The notes: generated by a model not told the origin, from the letters alone. 64,000 nucleotides of DNA from Thermoflexibacter ruber (GCF_900113045.1 NZ_FONY01000032.1:1-64000), one strand, 5' to 3'; shown: positions 8,178-18,006, counted from the stretch's first letter. Translations and numbers: made by a program.

Positions 8178-10241
8178 ATGAAAAAAACATTTTCACACTT
8201 TTATCTGCTTATCAGCTTATTTGTTAGCTTTCAAGCCTTTGCCCAAGAAGGGGCAACGGTCAGCTTCGAGAAATTCATCTCTTTAAGAAGCGTAGGCAGT
8301 CCAAGTATTTCGCCTGATGGTCAGCATGTTGCCTTTACTGTAAGCACTACGGATTGGAAAGAAAACCAGTTTGACAGTGAAATTTGGCTTAGTAAAAACG
8401 GGGAAAAGCCTTTCCAACTTACTCGCACTACCAAAGGAGGAAGTGGACAAATTCGCTGGTCGCCTGATAGCCAATGGCTTGCATTTACAGCAGACAGGGG
8501 AAACAAAGCTCAAATCCACGTCATTAGGATTAGCGGCGGCGAGGCACAAGCCGTTACTAATGAGGACGAGGGCATTAGTAGCTTTGAGTGGACACCCGAT
8601 GGAAAAAAATTTGTTTTCACGATGAGTGAAAAAGAAAGCAAAAGTGAAAAGTCGCAAAAAGAACGCTACGGGGCTTGGGCTGAGGAGGATACGGAATACC
8701 GATTATCTCATTTGTGGATAGTAGATTTTATGCCTGATTTGCCTTTGAACGAACTGCCTTGCATAGAAAACAAGAAAGACTCTACGAACAAGCAGGATTG
8801 CATTATCCTACCCAAAGCAGAAAGATTGACAGAAGGCAAGTTTACAGTAGGAGGTTTTGGTATTTCCCCTGACGGAACCAAAATTGCATTTGCCCACCAA
8901 CCCAATCCTTTGATTAATACCTCTTTCAAGTCAGACATTTCAGTTTTAGATTTACAAACAAAGAAAATCAGTGTTTTAGTACAGAATCCAAGTAACGACA
9001 ACTTTGTTACTTGGTCGCCTGACAGCAAGTCTATTTTGTATTTTTCCAATGAAAGCGATACAGTTTCTAATTATTATAAGAACAATAAGGTATTCAGATT
9101 GGAACTTGCCAGCAACAAATCAGAGCAAATACTTACTGATATAGACGAAAACGTGGGGAATGTAAATTGGCTCTCTAATGGCATCTACTTCATTGCCAAT
9201 CAGAAAACCAAGCGTTTTATTTACCAACTCGACGCCAAGACCAACAAAAGCAAAGCAATTACAGGCTTGCCCGAGTACGTATTTACCATGAGTTTTTCCA
9301 AAGATGGCAGCCAGATGGCTTTTTCTGCTCAAACGCCCGCTACTTTGGGAGAAATTTACAAAACCAATACAAGTGTCTATAAACCAATGATTTTAACAGA
9401 AATGACCAAACAAATTGCAGATTGGAAGGTAGGTACAGCAGAGGTTATTTCTTGGAAAAGCCAAGACGGGGTAGAAATAGAAGGCGTTTTGCATAAACCT
9501 AAGAACTACGACCCAAAGAAAAAATATCCACTTTTGGTCGTGATTCATGGAGGTCCTACGGGCATAGACTATCCTACGCCTGTAACGGGTTATGTGTATC
9601 CTATTTTGCAGTGGGTAGAAAAAGGGGCTTTGGTTTTAAGACCAAATTATAGAGGTTCTGCGGGTTATGGCGAAAAATTCCGCTCTTTGAACGTCAGAAA
9701 TTTAGGCGTAGGAGATATGTGGGACGTGATGTCGGGCATAGATTATTTGGACAAACAAGGCATGATAGATACGGAAAAAATGGGTGCTATGGGCTGGAGC
9801 CAAGGTGGCTATATTTCTGCTTTTTTGACGACCAATACCAATCGCTTCAAAGCCATTTCCGTAGGGGCAGGGATTTCCAACTGGATAACTTATTATGTCA
9901 ATACTGATATTCACCCATTTACAAGGCAGTACTTGCAAAATAATCCTTGGAAAGACATGGATATTTACCTCAAAACTTCGCCTATGACCAACATCAAAAA
10001 TGCCTCTACCCCTACTCTGATTCAGCATGGAGAGTTTGACCGTAGAGTCCCTATTCCCAATGCTTACGAACTCTACCAAGGTTTACAAGACATGAACGTT
10101 CCGACCAAACTTGTTGTTTACAAAGGCTTTGGACATGGAATCACTAAACCTAAAGAAAGATTGGCGGCGATTTGGCACAATTGGCAGTGGTTTAATAAGT
10201 ATATCTGGGGCGAGAATGTAGAAATACCAATGGATAAATAA
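8178..10241 (+). CDS. S9 family serine peptidase (dipeptidyl/acylaminoacyl peptidase)
   Basis: 687 residues with a signal peptide (cleavage likely after FQAFAQ, residue 23), so exported. The first about 400 residues are WD40/PD40-like beta-propeller repeats (SPDGQHVAFT, WSPDSQWLAFT, WTPDGKKFVFT, ISPDGTKIAFA, WSPDSKSILYF). The last 260 form an alpha/beta-hydrolase prolyl-oligopeptidase domain with HGGPTG, the nucleophile elbow GWSQGGY (Ser541), Asp621 in GEFDRRVP and His653 in GFGHGI, so the triad is complete. It probably trims oligopeptides in the periplasm. It stands alone, with its own promoter upstream and a strong inverted repeat just after the stop. Confidence 0.93.
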   Translation: MKKTFSHFYLLISLFVSFQAFAQEGATVSFEKFISLRSVGSPSISPDGQHVAFTVSTTDWKENQFDSEIWLSKNGEKPFQLTRTTKGGSGQIRWSPDSQWLAFTADRGNKAQIHVIRISGGEAQAVTNEDEGISSFEWTPDGKKFVFTMSEKESKSEKSQKERYGAWAEEDTEYRLSHLWIVDFMPDLPLNELPCIENKKDSTNKQDCIILPKAERLTEGKFTVGGFGISPDGTKIAFAHQPNPLINTSFKSDISVLDLQTKKISVLVQNPSNDNFVTWSPDSKSILYFSNESDTVSNYYKNNKVFRLELASNKSEQILTDIDENVGNVNWLSNGIYFIANQKTKRFIYQLDAKTNKSKAITGLPEYVFTMSFSKDGSQMAFSAQTPATLGEIYKTNTSVYKPMILTEMTKQIADWKVGTAEVISWKSQDGVEIEGVLHKPKNYDPKKKYPLLVVIHGGPTGIDYPTPVTGYVYPILQWVEKGALVLRPNYRGSAGYGEKFRSLNVRNLGVGDMWDVMSGIDYLDKQGMIDTEKMGAMGWSQGGYISAFLTTNTNRFKAISVGAGISNWITYYVNTDIHPFTRQYLQNNPWKDMDIYLKTSPMTNIKNASTPTLIQHGEFDRRVPIPNAYELYQGLQDMNVPTKLVVYKGFGHGITKPKERLAAIWHNWQWFNKYIWGENVEIPMDK

Positions 10242-10246
10242 GCATG

Positions 10247-10297
10247 TTGCAAGAGAGTATAAATATTTGAAAAACAAGTATTTATACTCTCTTGCAA
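10247..10297. repeat. Perfect inverted repeat, 19-base arms (terminator-like)
   Basis: TTGCAAGAGAGTATAAATA (10247-10265) is mirrored exactly at 10279-10297 around a 13-base loop, starting 5 bases after the S9 peptidase stop. The stem is long and AT-rich with no clear T-run, so it may be a mobile palindromic unit that also terminates transcription. Confidence 0.65.
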
Positions 10298-10413
10298 AGA
10301 ATCTTTGCATTTTCTTTTGCCATTTACTCTTTTTTCTATAATTTACTGCTATAAATCAAAGCGGATAGCGTATTATAGGCTTTATAGATTTGGATAATGA
10401 TAACATAGTAAAT

Positions 10414-11709
10414 ATGAAAAGAAGAGAATTTGTTGCGAATAGTATTCTGGCAAGCACAGCGACTGCCTTTGCTCCACATTTTTTCATTTTTCCTAAAAGA
10501 GCCAAGTATCGCACTGCCTTAATTGGCTCTGGGTGGTGGGGCTTAAATATTCTGCGTGAAGGCATTAGGACAGGAGAAGTTCAAGTGGTTGCGCTTTGCG
10601 ATGTCGACCAAAATCAGCTTAGCAAATGCAAAGAAGAAGTCGACAAACTTTGCAATGACCAACCGAAAACCTACACAGATTTTAGAGAATGTTTGCAAAA
10701 AGAAAAGCCAGATATTGTCATTAATGCCACTCCAGACCATTGGCACGCTGTTATCGCTATTGAAGCCATGAAAAGTGGAGCGCATGTGTACTTAGAAAAG
10801 CCTATTTCGCATACGGTCAAAGAAGGAACAGCCATAGAAAAAGTAGCCAGAGATACTAAACGAATTTGCATTGTAGGTTTTCATAGACGTTATTCTCCGC
10901 ACAATGTCAGTGGCATGGAATTTCTGAAATCGGGTAAAGTAGGAAAAATAAGAGAAGTAAAGGCTTTTGTGAACTATAATTTTGGCAAAGGTAAATTAGA
11001 GGAGCAGGTAAATCCTCCACAAGGGTTGGATTGGGATTTTTGGTGTGGCATGGCACCCTTAGTGCCTTATAACCCAAGCATCCACCCAAGAGGATTCAGG
11101 CAGTACATGGAGTTTGCCAACGGCATGATTGGCGACTGGGGACCGCATTGGTTTGACCAAATTCTTTGGTGGACGGAGGAGAAAGCACCAAAAAAAATCT
11201 ATTCCGTGCAGAAAGGTGGCTGGCGAGAAACAAGGGCAAATGCCCCAGAAATCCAAACAGCCGTATTCGAGTTTGAAGAGTTTACGTGTACTTGGGAACA
11301 CTCTATCGTCAATCCACATAATGAAATCAAAACGGAAAACGTAGGCGTATATTTCTACGGTACAGAAGGAGTATTTCACATGGGCTGGCAGAAAGGCTGG
11401 ACTTTTTTCCCTAATGACAAAAACAAAGAGGCAATTCACGAAGATGCCCAACTCAACAAGCCCGATGACCAAAACATTGACTTGGTATGGAAGGACTTTT
11501 TAGCTTGTATCCAATCAGGGAAATTGCCTTTTGCTGACATAGAAAAAGGGCGACACGCGACCAACATGTCCCTGCTCGCTAATATCTCTGCTAAAGTGGG
11601 CAGAAGTATCGCTTGGGACTATCAAAAAGACCAAATAATTAACGACAAAGAAGCCAATAAATTATTAGTTAGAGCCTATCGCAAGCCTTGGGAATATCCT
11701 AAGTGGTAA
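10414..11709 (+). CDS. Gfo/Idh/MocA family oxidoreductase with Tat-like leader
   Basis: The protein begins MKRREFVANSILASTATAFA, a twin-arginine-like leader, so it is probably exported folded with its cofactor. The NAD(P)-binding Rossmann fold follows (TALIGSGWWGLNILR). The family motif YLEKPISHT is present, as are NATPDHWHA and a catalytic-domain GDWGPHWFDQILWW stretch. Length (431 residues) fits secreted Gfo/Idh/MocA oxidoreductases, which act on sugars or sugar derivatives; the substrate is unknown. A TTG 24 bases earlier extends the frame, but TAGATTTG at 10385-10392 looks like the -7 box, which would put the transcript start after that TTG and favours the ATG at 10414. Confidence 0.88.
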   Translation: MKRREFVANSILASTATAFAPHFFIFPKRAKYRTALIGSGWWGLNILREGIRTGEVQVVALCDVDQNQLSKCKEEVDKLCNDQPKTYTDFRECLQKEKPDIVINATPDHWHAVIAIEAMKSGAHVYLEKPISHTVKEGTAIEKVARDTKRICIVGFHRRYSPHNVSGMEFLKSGKVGKIREVKAFVNYNFGKGKLEEQVNPPQGLDWDFWCGMAPLVPYNPSIHPRGFRQYMEFANGMIGDWGPHWFDQILWWTEEKAPKKIYSVQKGGWRETRANAPEIQTAVFEFEEFTCTWEHSIVNPHNEIKTENVGVYFYGTEGVFHMGWQKGWTFFPNDKNKEAIHEDAQLNKPDDQNIDLVWKDFLACIQSGKLPFADIEKGRHATNMSLLANISAKVGRSIAWDYQKDQIINDKEANKLLVRAYRKPWEYPKW

Positions 11710-11712
11710 ATC

Positions 11713-12960
11713 TTATAATCTTGCTGTTACTATGTCCTTGTCTAAGAAAGATTTAATATCATAAATGACAGTTTTCTCATGCCGAAGTGCAGAGAAATCT
11801 ATGGTTTTAAATTCCTTGTGAGCCACTGCTAAAACAATAGCATCGTACTTTTTATTGGGTTGGCTGATGAGTGCTAAGTTGTACTCATGGTGTACTTCTT
11901 CTGTACTTGCCCAAGGGTCATATACCTCTACTTGCGTACCAAAATCCTGTAATTCTCTAATTACATCTATCACCTTAGAATTGCGAATATCAGGACAGTT
12001 TTCTTTGAAAGTAATTCCAAGTACCAATACTTTGGCATTTTTGATATTCATACTTTGCTGAATCATGAGTTTCACCACCTTATTAGCTACAAATATGCCC
12101 ATGTCATCATTGATTCTTCGCCCTGCTAAGATGACTTGGGGGTGGTAGCCCAAACTCTCCGCTTTATGAGTAAGGTAATACGGGTCGACACCAATACAAT
12201 GCCCTCCTACCAATCCGGGCGAGAAAGGCAGAAAATTCCACTTAGTGCGCGCCGCCTCTAAGACTTGTATAGTGTCCAAACCCATTCTATCAAAAATAAG
12301 AGCTAATTCATTCACAAAGGCAATGTTAATATCTCTTTGGGCATTTTCTATGACCTTTGCGGCTTCTGCTACCTTGATGGAGGGAGCAAGGTAAGTCCCT
12401 GCGGTAATGATAGAAGCATATAGTTCATTGATTTTTTTAGCTATCTCTGGGGTGCTACCACTTACTACTTTTCTTATCTTACTCAAAGTGTGCTGTTTAT
12501 CTCCCGGATTGATACGCTCTGGCGAGTACCCACAGAAAAAATCCTCATTAAACTTCAAACCACTCATTTTTTCTAAAATAGGTACGCAGTCCTCCTCCGT
12601 ACAACCCGGATAAACCGTAGATTCATAAACAACTATATCGTTCTTTTTCAATACTTTACCCACAGTTTCACTTGCTTTGATAAGCGGTGTAAGGTCTGGC
12701 TTTTTAGATTTATCCACAGGCGTAGGCACGGTAACAATAAATACAGTAGCTTGTAGCAAATCTTCTACTTGATAGGAAAAAGTCAAATGTTGAGCAAGCG
12801 ATAGCTCTTCAGTGGATATTTCCAAAGTATGGTCTTTCCCTTGACGAAGTTCTCGTATTCTTTCTTTGTTGATGTCAAAGCCAATGACTTTGTATTTCTT
12901 GCCAAATTCTACGGCTAAAGGCAAACCTACGTATCCGAGTCCAATGATTGCAATGGTCAT
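11713..12960 (-). CDS. Nucleotide sugar dehydrogenase (UDP-GlcNAc/ManNAc dehydrogenase type)
   Basis: The N terminus MTIAIIGLGYVGLPLAVEFG is the NAD-binding motif of the UDP-glucose/UDP-ManNAc dehydrogenase family. The protein also has VYESTVYPGCTEE, YSPERINPGDKQHTL and the catalytic cysteine loop GGHCIGVDPYYL. These variants match the VipA/TviB/WbpA subgroup, which oxidises UDP-N-acetylhexosamines to uronic acids for capsule or O-antigen, rather than UDP-glucose dehydrogenase proper. It is a single gene here, with no polysaccharide cluster around it. The frame extends eight residues further upstream, but TAAATTTG for this strand at 12990-12997 would start transcription near or after that codon, so the ATG at 12960 is chosen. 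Confidence 0.9.
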   Translation of the reverse strand: MTIAIIGLGYVGLPLAVEFGKKYKVIGFDINKERIRELRQGKDHTLEISTEELSLAQHLTFSYQVEDLLQATVFIVTVPTPVDKSKKPDLTPLIKASETVGKVLKKNDIVVYESTVYPGCTEEDCVPILEKMSGLKFNEDFFCGYSPERINPGDKQHTLSKIRKVVSGSTPEIAKKINELYASIITAGTYLAPSIKVAEAAKVIENAQRDINIAFVNELALIFDRMGLDTIQVLEAARTKWNFLPFSPGLVGGHCIGVDPYYLTHKAESLGYHPQVILAGRRINDDMGIFVANKVVKLMIQQSMNIKNAKVLVLGITFKENCPDIRNSKVIDVIRELQDFGTQVEVYDPWASTEEVHHEYNLALISQPNKKYDAIVLAVAHKEFKTIDFSALRHEKTVIYDIKSFLDKDIVTARL

Positions 12961-13078
12961 TTTTAAATCGAGATGATGAAACAATAATGCAAATTTAAAC
13001 TAAACATCAGAAAACCTATACCTTTATCAAATTTCATGCTTTTCATATAGTCTATCGCCAAGAATCCATAAAAAGAAA

Positions 13079-13109
13079 GCACTGTCTTTGATTTTTCCAA
13101 AAACAGTGC
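13079..13109 (-). terminator. Terminator after rpsT
   Basis: Arms GCACTGT and ACAGTGC surround a 17-base loop. On the minus strand the stem is followed by a T-rich run (TTTCTTTTT), 33 bases past the rpsT stop. Confidence 0.6.
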
Positions 13110-13141
13110 CTCCATAAGCCAATAAATTATATTTTTACATA

Positions 13142-13405
13142 CTAAGCAGTAGCCACCAACTTATTCACATACTTTGCTAATCGCGATTTCTTGCGAGCCG
13201 CATTGTTCTTGTGAATAATATTCTTCTTTGTTAATTTATCAATCATTCCGTGTACTACTTTTAGCAATAATTGAGCTTCTTCTTTGTCTTTTGTAGTAAG
13301 CAATTTCTTGATATGAGTACGTGCCGTTTTATGTTGGTATCTATTTCTCAAACGCTTACGCTCATCAGACCTAATTTTTTTAATCGCAGATTTATGATTC
13401 GCCAT
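13142..13405 (-). CDS. rpsT: 30S ribosomal protein S20
   Basis: An 87-residue basic protein starting MANHKSAIKKIRSDERKRLR, with the S20 core (HIKKLL...GMIDKLTKKNIIHKNNAARKKSRLAK). S20 binds 16S rRNA in the body of the small subunit. Length and sequence are typical. It is monocistronic, with a near-consensus promoter upstream and a hairpin terminator downstream. Confidence 0.98.
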   Translation of the reverse strand: MANHKSAIKKIRSDERKRLRNRYQHKTARTHIKKLLTTKDKEEAQLLLKVVHGMIDKLTKKNIIHKNNAARKKSRLAKYVNKLVATA

Positions 13406-13471
13406 TACCTTTAATTGAATTTTATATGTAAAAACAAATGATTTTTAATTCTTTATGTGAGTTTTGGGTGG

Positions 13472-13502
13472 CAAAGGTAGCACAATTTTTTTTTTCTACA
13501 AA
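13472..13502 (-). promoter_or_regulatory. Promoter of rpsT
   Basis: On the minus strand TTTG (13499-13502) and TACCTTTG (13472-13479) are exactly 19 bases apart, the best match to the Bacteroidota TTTG-N19-TAnnTTTG promoter in the window. The leader before the ATG would be about 60 bases. Confidence 0.8.
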
Positions 13503-13615
13503 ATATTTTTATCTTTATTTATGTCAAAACGTATATTTACAAAAATATTTTTCAGGCGCAAATCTATTCTGAACAGACATTACTCCCAAATTAAACTTTG
13601 TAAAAATCAGCACCT

Positions 13616-14911
13616 ATGCAAGAGTTTTTCATTCACTACCTTTGGCAGTTCCAGTATTTTGACAAAAAACAGCTACAAACTACCGCAAAAGAGGATTTGG
13701 AAGTAATAGCCGTTGGACACGCCAACCCCAATGCAGGGGCGGATTTCACGCAGGCTTGTGTAGTTATTAACGGCATAAAGTGGTACGGAAATGTAGAAAT
13801 TCACTTAAAGACTTCTGATTGGCTCTTGCACCAACACCATGAAAACAAAGCCTACGACAATGTCATCTTACATGTAGCTTGGGAAGATGATTTAAATGAT
13901 GCTCAAAAAATCAAAAGAAAAGATGGTTCCTCGATTTCTACACTGACTTTGAAAGAAAGAGTAGATAAACTTTTAGTGGAAAAATACTATTTGCTGATTT
14001 CCAATAAGCAAGATACAATTCCATGTGCCCCTCAAATACCTAATGTTAAGCCTATTACAAAAATTTCTATGCTCGACAAGGCATTGATTCAACGTCTGCA
14101 AAGAAAGGCGAAAGAGGTAATCGCTTTATTAGACTCAAACAGAGGTGATTGGGAAACTACTGCTTACCTCTGGACAGCTCAGAGTTTTGGTTTTAAAGTC
14201 AATAATGAAGCCTTTTTAAGATTAGCCAAAGCCCTACCCTACTCGATTGTAGCCAAATACACTGAAAACTTACTTGCCTTAGAAGCATTAATTTTTGGAC
14301 AAGCAGGTTTCTTATCCGACAAAGCAGAAAGTTCAGATGCGTATTTTGATAAATTGGCTAAAGAATATGCCTACCTAAGTCATAAACACAAACTACAAGC
14401 ATCGGGTTTAGCCAAACACGAATGGAAGTTTCTAAGGTTACGACCTGCCAACTTCCCTACGATTCGTTTAGCACAATTTGCTCAACTTTTACACAAGAAA
14501 AAATCTTTATTTAATGCTTTTACCCAAACTGAAAATTTTGAGCAACTTTATCAATTTTTGGATATTCAACAGTCTGCTTATTGGCAAAAGCACTACACTT
14601 TTGGCAAAGAAAGTCAAGGCAAAATAGTAGGATTAGGTAAGCAAAGCATTGCTAATTTGATTATCAATACGGTAGTTCCTTTGTTAGTGGCATATAGCAA
14701 CCAAAAAGATAATCAATTGTTTACAGATAGAGCCATTTACTTTTTAGAGCAAATTCAAGCAGAAAAAAATCATATCTTATCAGCTTGGGAAAAGCTTGGC
14801 ATCAAAGCCCAAAATGCCTTTGATAGCCAAGCCTTAATAGAGCTTTACAATCATTACTGCTCAGAAAAGAGGTGTTTGCAATGCAACATTGGAATTAGCT
14901 TGCTCAAATAA
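13616..14911 (+). CDS. DUF2851 family protein
   Basis: 431 residues matching the DUF2851 family of Bacteroidota, with the N-terminal HYLWQFQYFD motif, GADFTQACVVINGIKWYGNVEIH and WLLHQHHENKAYDNVILHVAWEDD. The conserved pattern of acidic and His residues in a beta-rich N-terminal domain suggests an enzyme, but no function is established. The C-terminal half is helical, with a CSEKRCLQC Cys pair near the end. No signal peptide is seen, so it is likely cytoplasmic. It stands alone, facing a convergent GNAT gene 7 bases away. Confidence 0.85.
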   Translation: MQEFFIHYLWQFQYFDKKQLQTTAKEDLEVIAVGHANPNAGADFTQACVVINGIKWYGNVEIHLKTSDWLLHQHHENKAYDNVILHVAWEDDLNDAQKIKRKDGSSISTLTLKERVDKLLVEKYYLLISNKQDTIPCAPQIPNVKPITKISMLDKALIQRLQRKAKEVIALLDSNRGDWETTAYLWTAQSFGFKVNNEAFLRLAKALPYSIVAKYTENLLALEALIFGQAGFLSDKAESSDAYFDKLAKEYAYLSHKHKLQASGLAKHEWKFLRLRPANFPTIRLAQFAQLLHKKKSLFNAFTQTENFEQLYQFLDIQQSAYWQKHYTFGKESQGKIVGLGKQSIANLIINTVVPLLVAYSNQKDNQLFTDRAIYFLEQIQAEKNHILSAWEKLGIKAQNAFDSQALIELYNHYCSEKRCLQCNIGISLLK

Positions 14912-14918
14912 TCTGCCC

Positions 14919-15326
14919 TTATCGTAATGCCTCCACATTGTCTAAAAAATAGCAATGCTCCCATTGGCTCATACCAATTTTAGGGTAGTAATGAATTGCT
15001 TTGGGTGCAGCTAATAAAATTAACTTTGCCTTAGGAGCATGATTTTTAATCATTCGGATTAGCTCTTTTCCAATTCCTTGCTTTTGATATTCCCCATCTA
15101 CTGCCAAGTCAGAAAGATAAGTACAAAACGCAAAATCCGTCAAAGCACGTGCCACCCCTACCAACTTCCCCTCATTTCTTGCCGTTGCAATGAGATTGGC
15201 GTGTTGTAACATTTGGTTAATCCTCTCTATGTCATGAATAGGTCGTCTTTCTCCTAAGGTAGAATTGACCAATACCTCAATAAATTCCTCTGCTGTTAGT
15301 TTTTCCTCTATTTGATAAGTAATCAT
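14919..15326 (-). CDS. GNAT family N-acetyltransferase
   Basis: 135 residues with the GNAT fold: LVGVARALTDFAFCTYLSDLAVDGEYQKQGIGKELI contains the beta4 strand and the acetyl-CoA pyrophosphate loop (Q-x-x-G-I-G). The C-terminal FLDN segment is typical of small single-domain members. It would transfer an acetyl group from acetyl-CoA to an amine; the substrate is unknown. It is monocistronic and convergent with the DUF2851 gene. Confidence 0.85.
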   Translation of the reverse strand: MITYQIEEKLTAEEFIEVLVNSTLGERRPIHDIERINQMLQHANLIATARNEGKLVGVARALTDFAFCTYLSDLAVDGEYQKQGIGKELIRMIKNHAPKAKLILLAAPKAIHYYPKIGMSQWEHCYFLDNVEALR

Positions 15327-15502
15327 TTTGCTTTATTTTTGAGATAAATGTTACATTAAAATATTTTTTACTCGTCAGTCATCAAACTTGTCAAATCTAT
15401 TGCAAGATATTTCTATTTTTCTGAAAATATTTACCATTTCTGCACGTTTCTTGGTATATGAATAAAGCTAAAATATATTCTTTTCTTAAAATATCTACCC
15501 AA

Positions 15503-16501
15503 ATGAATACTAATATGAATGCCAACAAGCTAATAGTCATGCTTTTACCCCTCATTATCTCCTCCACCGTACTTGCACAGGTAGCTTATCGATATGAGGG
15601 CTTTATAGAGGTAAGTCAAGCTAAAAAGCTACCTATTACTGTCAAACTCACCGTACAAGGCTCACAGTTCACAGGCAGTTATTATTACACCAACAACGGA
15701 GAGCCTCTGAACTTAGCAGGTACAATCATTCAACAAGCCAATAAACAGTTTGAATTGCGAGAAACCAACGCAAAAAACTCTGTTACAGGATATTTTATAG
15801 GAAATTGGGACGAGAAGGAATCTATTATCAGTGGAAAGTGGCAGACCTTAGACCGTAAGAAAACTTACAAGTTTGTATGGAAAAAAGTAACACCGATTCC
15901 TTACGACATCATTTCTAAAAGTGAAATCAAAGAACAGAGCAAAGGCTCAAGCAAAGCCGTCAAATCTTACACTATACCCCAAATCAAAAACCACCCTGAT
16001 GCCAATCTACAAAACAAATTTAACCAAGCTATGGCTGCCTTGAAACCTGAGATGTCTATAGATGACACAGAAATAGGCAATAATCTTTATACTAATATTA
16101 CTACAACAGTTATCAGTGCCACTGATGAATTTGTTAGCTATCAGACCGTTAGAAGCCAAACAGGAGAATCAACTACTACTCAAGATTTGTATGCTTTTGC
16201 TACCTTTGATTTGAAAAAAGGCGATGTCATTTACCTTTCTGATATTCTAAAACCGGGCATCAATGCAGACAAGTGGCTCGCTCCTCATAAAGAAAAATGG
16301 GTAAAAGAAACAGCTATTGACTACGAAGGAAGTTGGAGCTTAGTGCTGACTGACAACACTTTGCAAATGATGTTTACTGATATGGGTAACTCTATTAACT
16401 ACGATGTGCTGACCTACCAGCCAATTATTTTGCTGTATAGTCAAATTAAAGACGACATCAATCCCGATAGTGCTTTGGGGAGGTGGTTAGCTAAAAAATA
16501 A
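15503..16501 (+). CDS. Secreted protein with beta-rich N-terminal and DUF3298-like C-terminal region
   Basis: A signal peptide (NKLIVMLLPLIISSTVLAQ) is followed by about 100 residues of beta-sandwich character (YRYEGFIEVSQAKKLPITVKL...GTYYYTNNGE-like, GNWDEKESIISGKWQ). A C-terminal region (YAFATFDLKKGDVIYLSDIL...YEGSWSLVLTDNTLQMMF) resembles the DUF3298/RsiV-type domain, weakly. The frame opens 45 bases earlier at another ATG, but the signal peptide is better formed from the ATG at 15503. The protein is probably periplasmic. Function is not recognised. The C69 dipeptidase gene follows after 7 bases, so the two are likely co-transcribed. Confidence 0.6.
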   Translation: MNTNMNANKLIVMLLPLIISSTVLAQVAYRYEGFIEVSQAKKLPITVKLTVQGSQFTGSYYYTNNGEPLNLAGTIIQQANKQFELRETNAKNSVTGYFIGNWDEKESIISGKWQTLDRKKTYKFVWKKVTPIPYDIISKSEIKEQSKGSSKAVKSYTIPQIKNHPDANLQNKFNQAMAALKPEMSIDDTEIGNNLYTNITTTVISATDEFVSYQTVRSQTGESTTTQDLYAFATFDLKKGDVIYLSDILKPGINADKWLAPHKEKWVKETAIDYEGSWSLVLTDNTLQMMFTDMGNSINYDVLTYQPIILLYSQIKDDINPDSALGRWLAKK

Positions 16502-16508
16502 CAAAACT

Positions 16509-17849
16509 ATGTGTGATACCTTTGTGGCGATGCCCTCTTTTACCAAAAACAAAACCCTTATTTTTGGTAAAAACTCAGACCGCGAACCCAATGAGGCTCA
16601 GGCGATTGTTCGTATTCCTGCCAAAGAGCCAAGAGAAAAAACTGTCCAATGTACCTACATAGCTATTCCCCAAGTTAAGCAAACGGCAGAAGTTATTTTG
16701 TCTAAGCCTTTTCAGATGTGGGGAGCAGAAATGGGAGTAAACTATCATGGCTTAGTCATTGGGAATGAGGCACTTTTTACTAAGGTAAAGTTTAAGAAAA
16801 CGAACCAAGGTTTGACAGGTATGGACATGCTGAGGCTGGCTCTGGAGCGATGTCCAACAGCTATCTCTGCCCTTCAACTCATCACTGACCTTCTCCAAGA
16901 CTATGGTCAAGATGCCTGCGGAGGTTATCAAAACAAAGACTTTTTTTACCACAATAGCTTTATTATTGCCGACATAAAAGAAGCGTGGGTATTGGAAACT
17001 GCAGGAAAAGAGTGGGTAGCACAAAAAGTCAAAGATTTTCGCTCTATTTCCAATGGAATTACTATTGAGCATGAATTTGACCTGCACAGCCCCAACGTTG
17101 TAGATTTTGCTTTGAGGAATGGCTGGACAAAAAAAGGAGAAGATTTTAGTTTTCGTAAAGCATATTCTGACTGGTTTTTTACCAAAATGAGCAGTTGTAA
17201 GATTCGCCAGCAAGTGAGTAATGACTTGGGAAAAGCCAAAACTGACCATTTCGACACCAAAGATGCACTATCTATTCTAAGCCATCATCACCTTGAAAAT
17301 GAACTATTTGCACCCTATAAAGCCACTACCCAAGATATATGTATGCACGCTACGGGCTTAACTAACCCGAGCCATACGGTAGGTTCTATGATAGCAGAAA
17401 TCCGCCATGACCAAGTTCCTACTATTTGGCTCACAGGTACTTCCAGTCCTTGCTTGAGTATTTTTAAACCTTTTTTCTTTCAAACTCTTACTATCTCAGA
17501 AGAATCCTTTGTCCAACCTACTGCAAAATTAGATGATTCGCTTTGGTGGAAAGCAGAGCGACTGCATCGTTTCATTGCTCAGAACTATCAGAAAGCTAAG
17601 CACATAATAGATGCTGAAAGAATAAAGTTACAAGAAACATTACTGGAACAGCAAATAGAGATTTTTACAGACCAATCCCCTAAAGCAACTGATTTACAAG
17701 TCTTTTCTGATAATGCTCTACAAAAGCACTTGGATTTGATGGCTACTTGGTATGAAAAACTAAGCACAGCCTCCTCAAAAAGAGCCAACTATTTTGCCCC
17801 AATGTATCAATGGCATTGGAAAAAATGGAATGAAAGTGTAATTATTTAA
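16509..17849 (+). CDS. C69 family dipeptidase (secernin-like)
   Basis: The protein begins MCDTFVAMPSFTKNKTLIFGKNSDREPNEAQ. Cys2 becomes the N-terminal nucleophile after Met removal, as in peptidase family C69 and secernins (Ntn-hydrolase fold). Further family features are MWGAEMGVNYHGLVIGNEALFTK and ICMHATGLTNPSHTVGSMIAE. Length (446) is as expected. There is no signal peptide, so it is cytoplasmic. Members hydrolyse dipeptides or related amides. It starts 7 bases after the secreted protein gene, suggesting shared transcription. Confidence 0.9.
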   Translation: MCDTFVAMPSFTKNKTLIFGKNSDREPNEAQAIVRIPAKEPREKTVQCTYIAIPQVKQTAEVILSKPFQMWGAEMGVNYHGLVIGNEALFTKVKFKKTNQGLTGMDMLRLALERCPTAISALQLITDLLQDYGQDACGGYQNKDFFYHNSFIIADIKEAWVLETAGKEWVAQKVKDFRSISNGITIEHEFDLHSPNVVDFALRNGWTKKGEDFSFRKAYSDWFFTKMSSCKIRQQVSNDLGKAKTDHFDTKDALSILSHHHLENELFAPYKATTQDICMHATGLTNPSHTVGSMIAEIRHDQVPTIWLTGTSSPCLSIFKPFFFQTLTISEESFVQPTAKLDDSLWWKAERLHRFIAQNYQKAKHIIDAERIKLQETLLEQQIEIFTDQSPKATDLQVFSDNALQKHLDLMATWYEKLSTASSKRANYFAPMYQWHWKKWNESVII

Positions 17850-18006
17850 AAAAGAAATAGTTAAAAAATATTTTTCCCTTTTGAAGGGTTAAAATGTGCT
17901 ATTTATTAGGTTTATACATTATTTTCGTTAATTTTACAAAAAATCATAAAACAGTAATGCTTTATGGTTTTTGGTGAAAATTTTTAATATAAATTACAAT
18001 TCTTAA

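Noticed and set aside
16752-17249. 165-codon minus-strand frame inside the dipeptidase
   Set aside because: No motif or start context; the plus-strand C69 dipeptidase is complete over this region.
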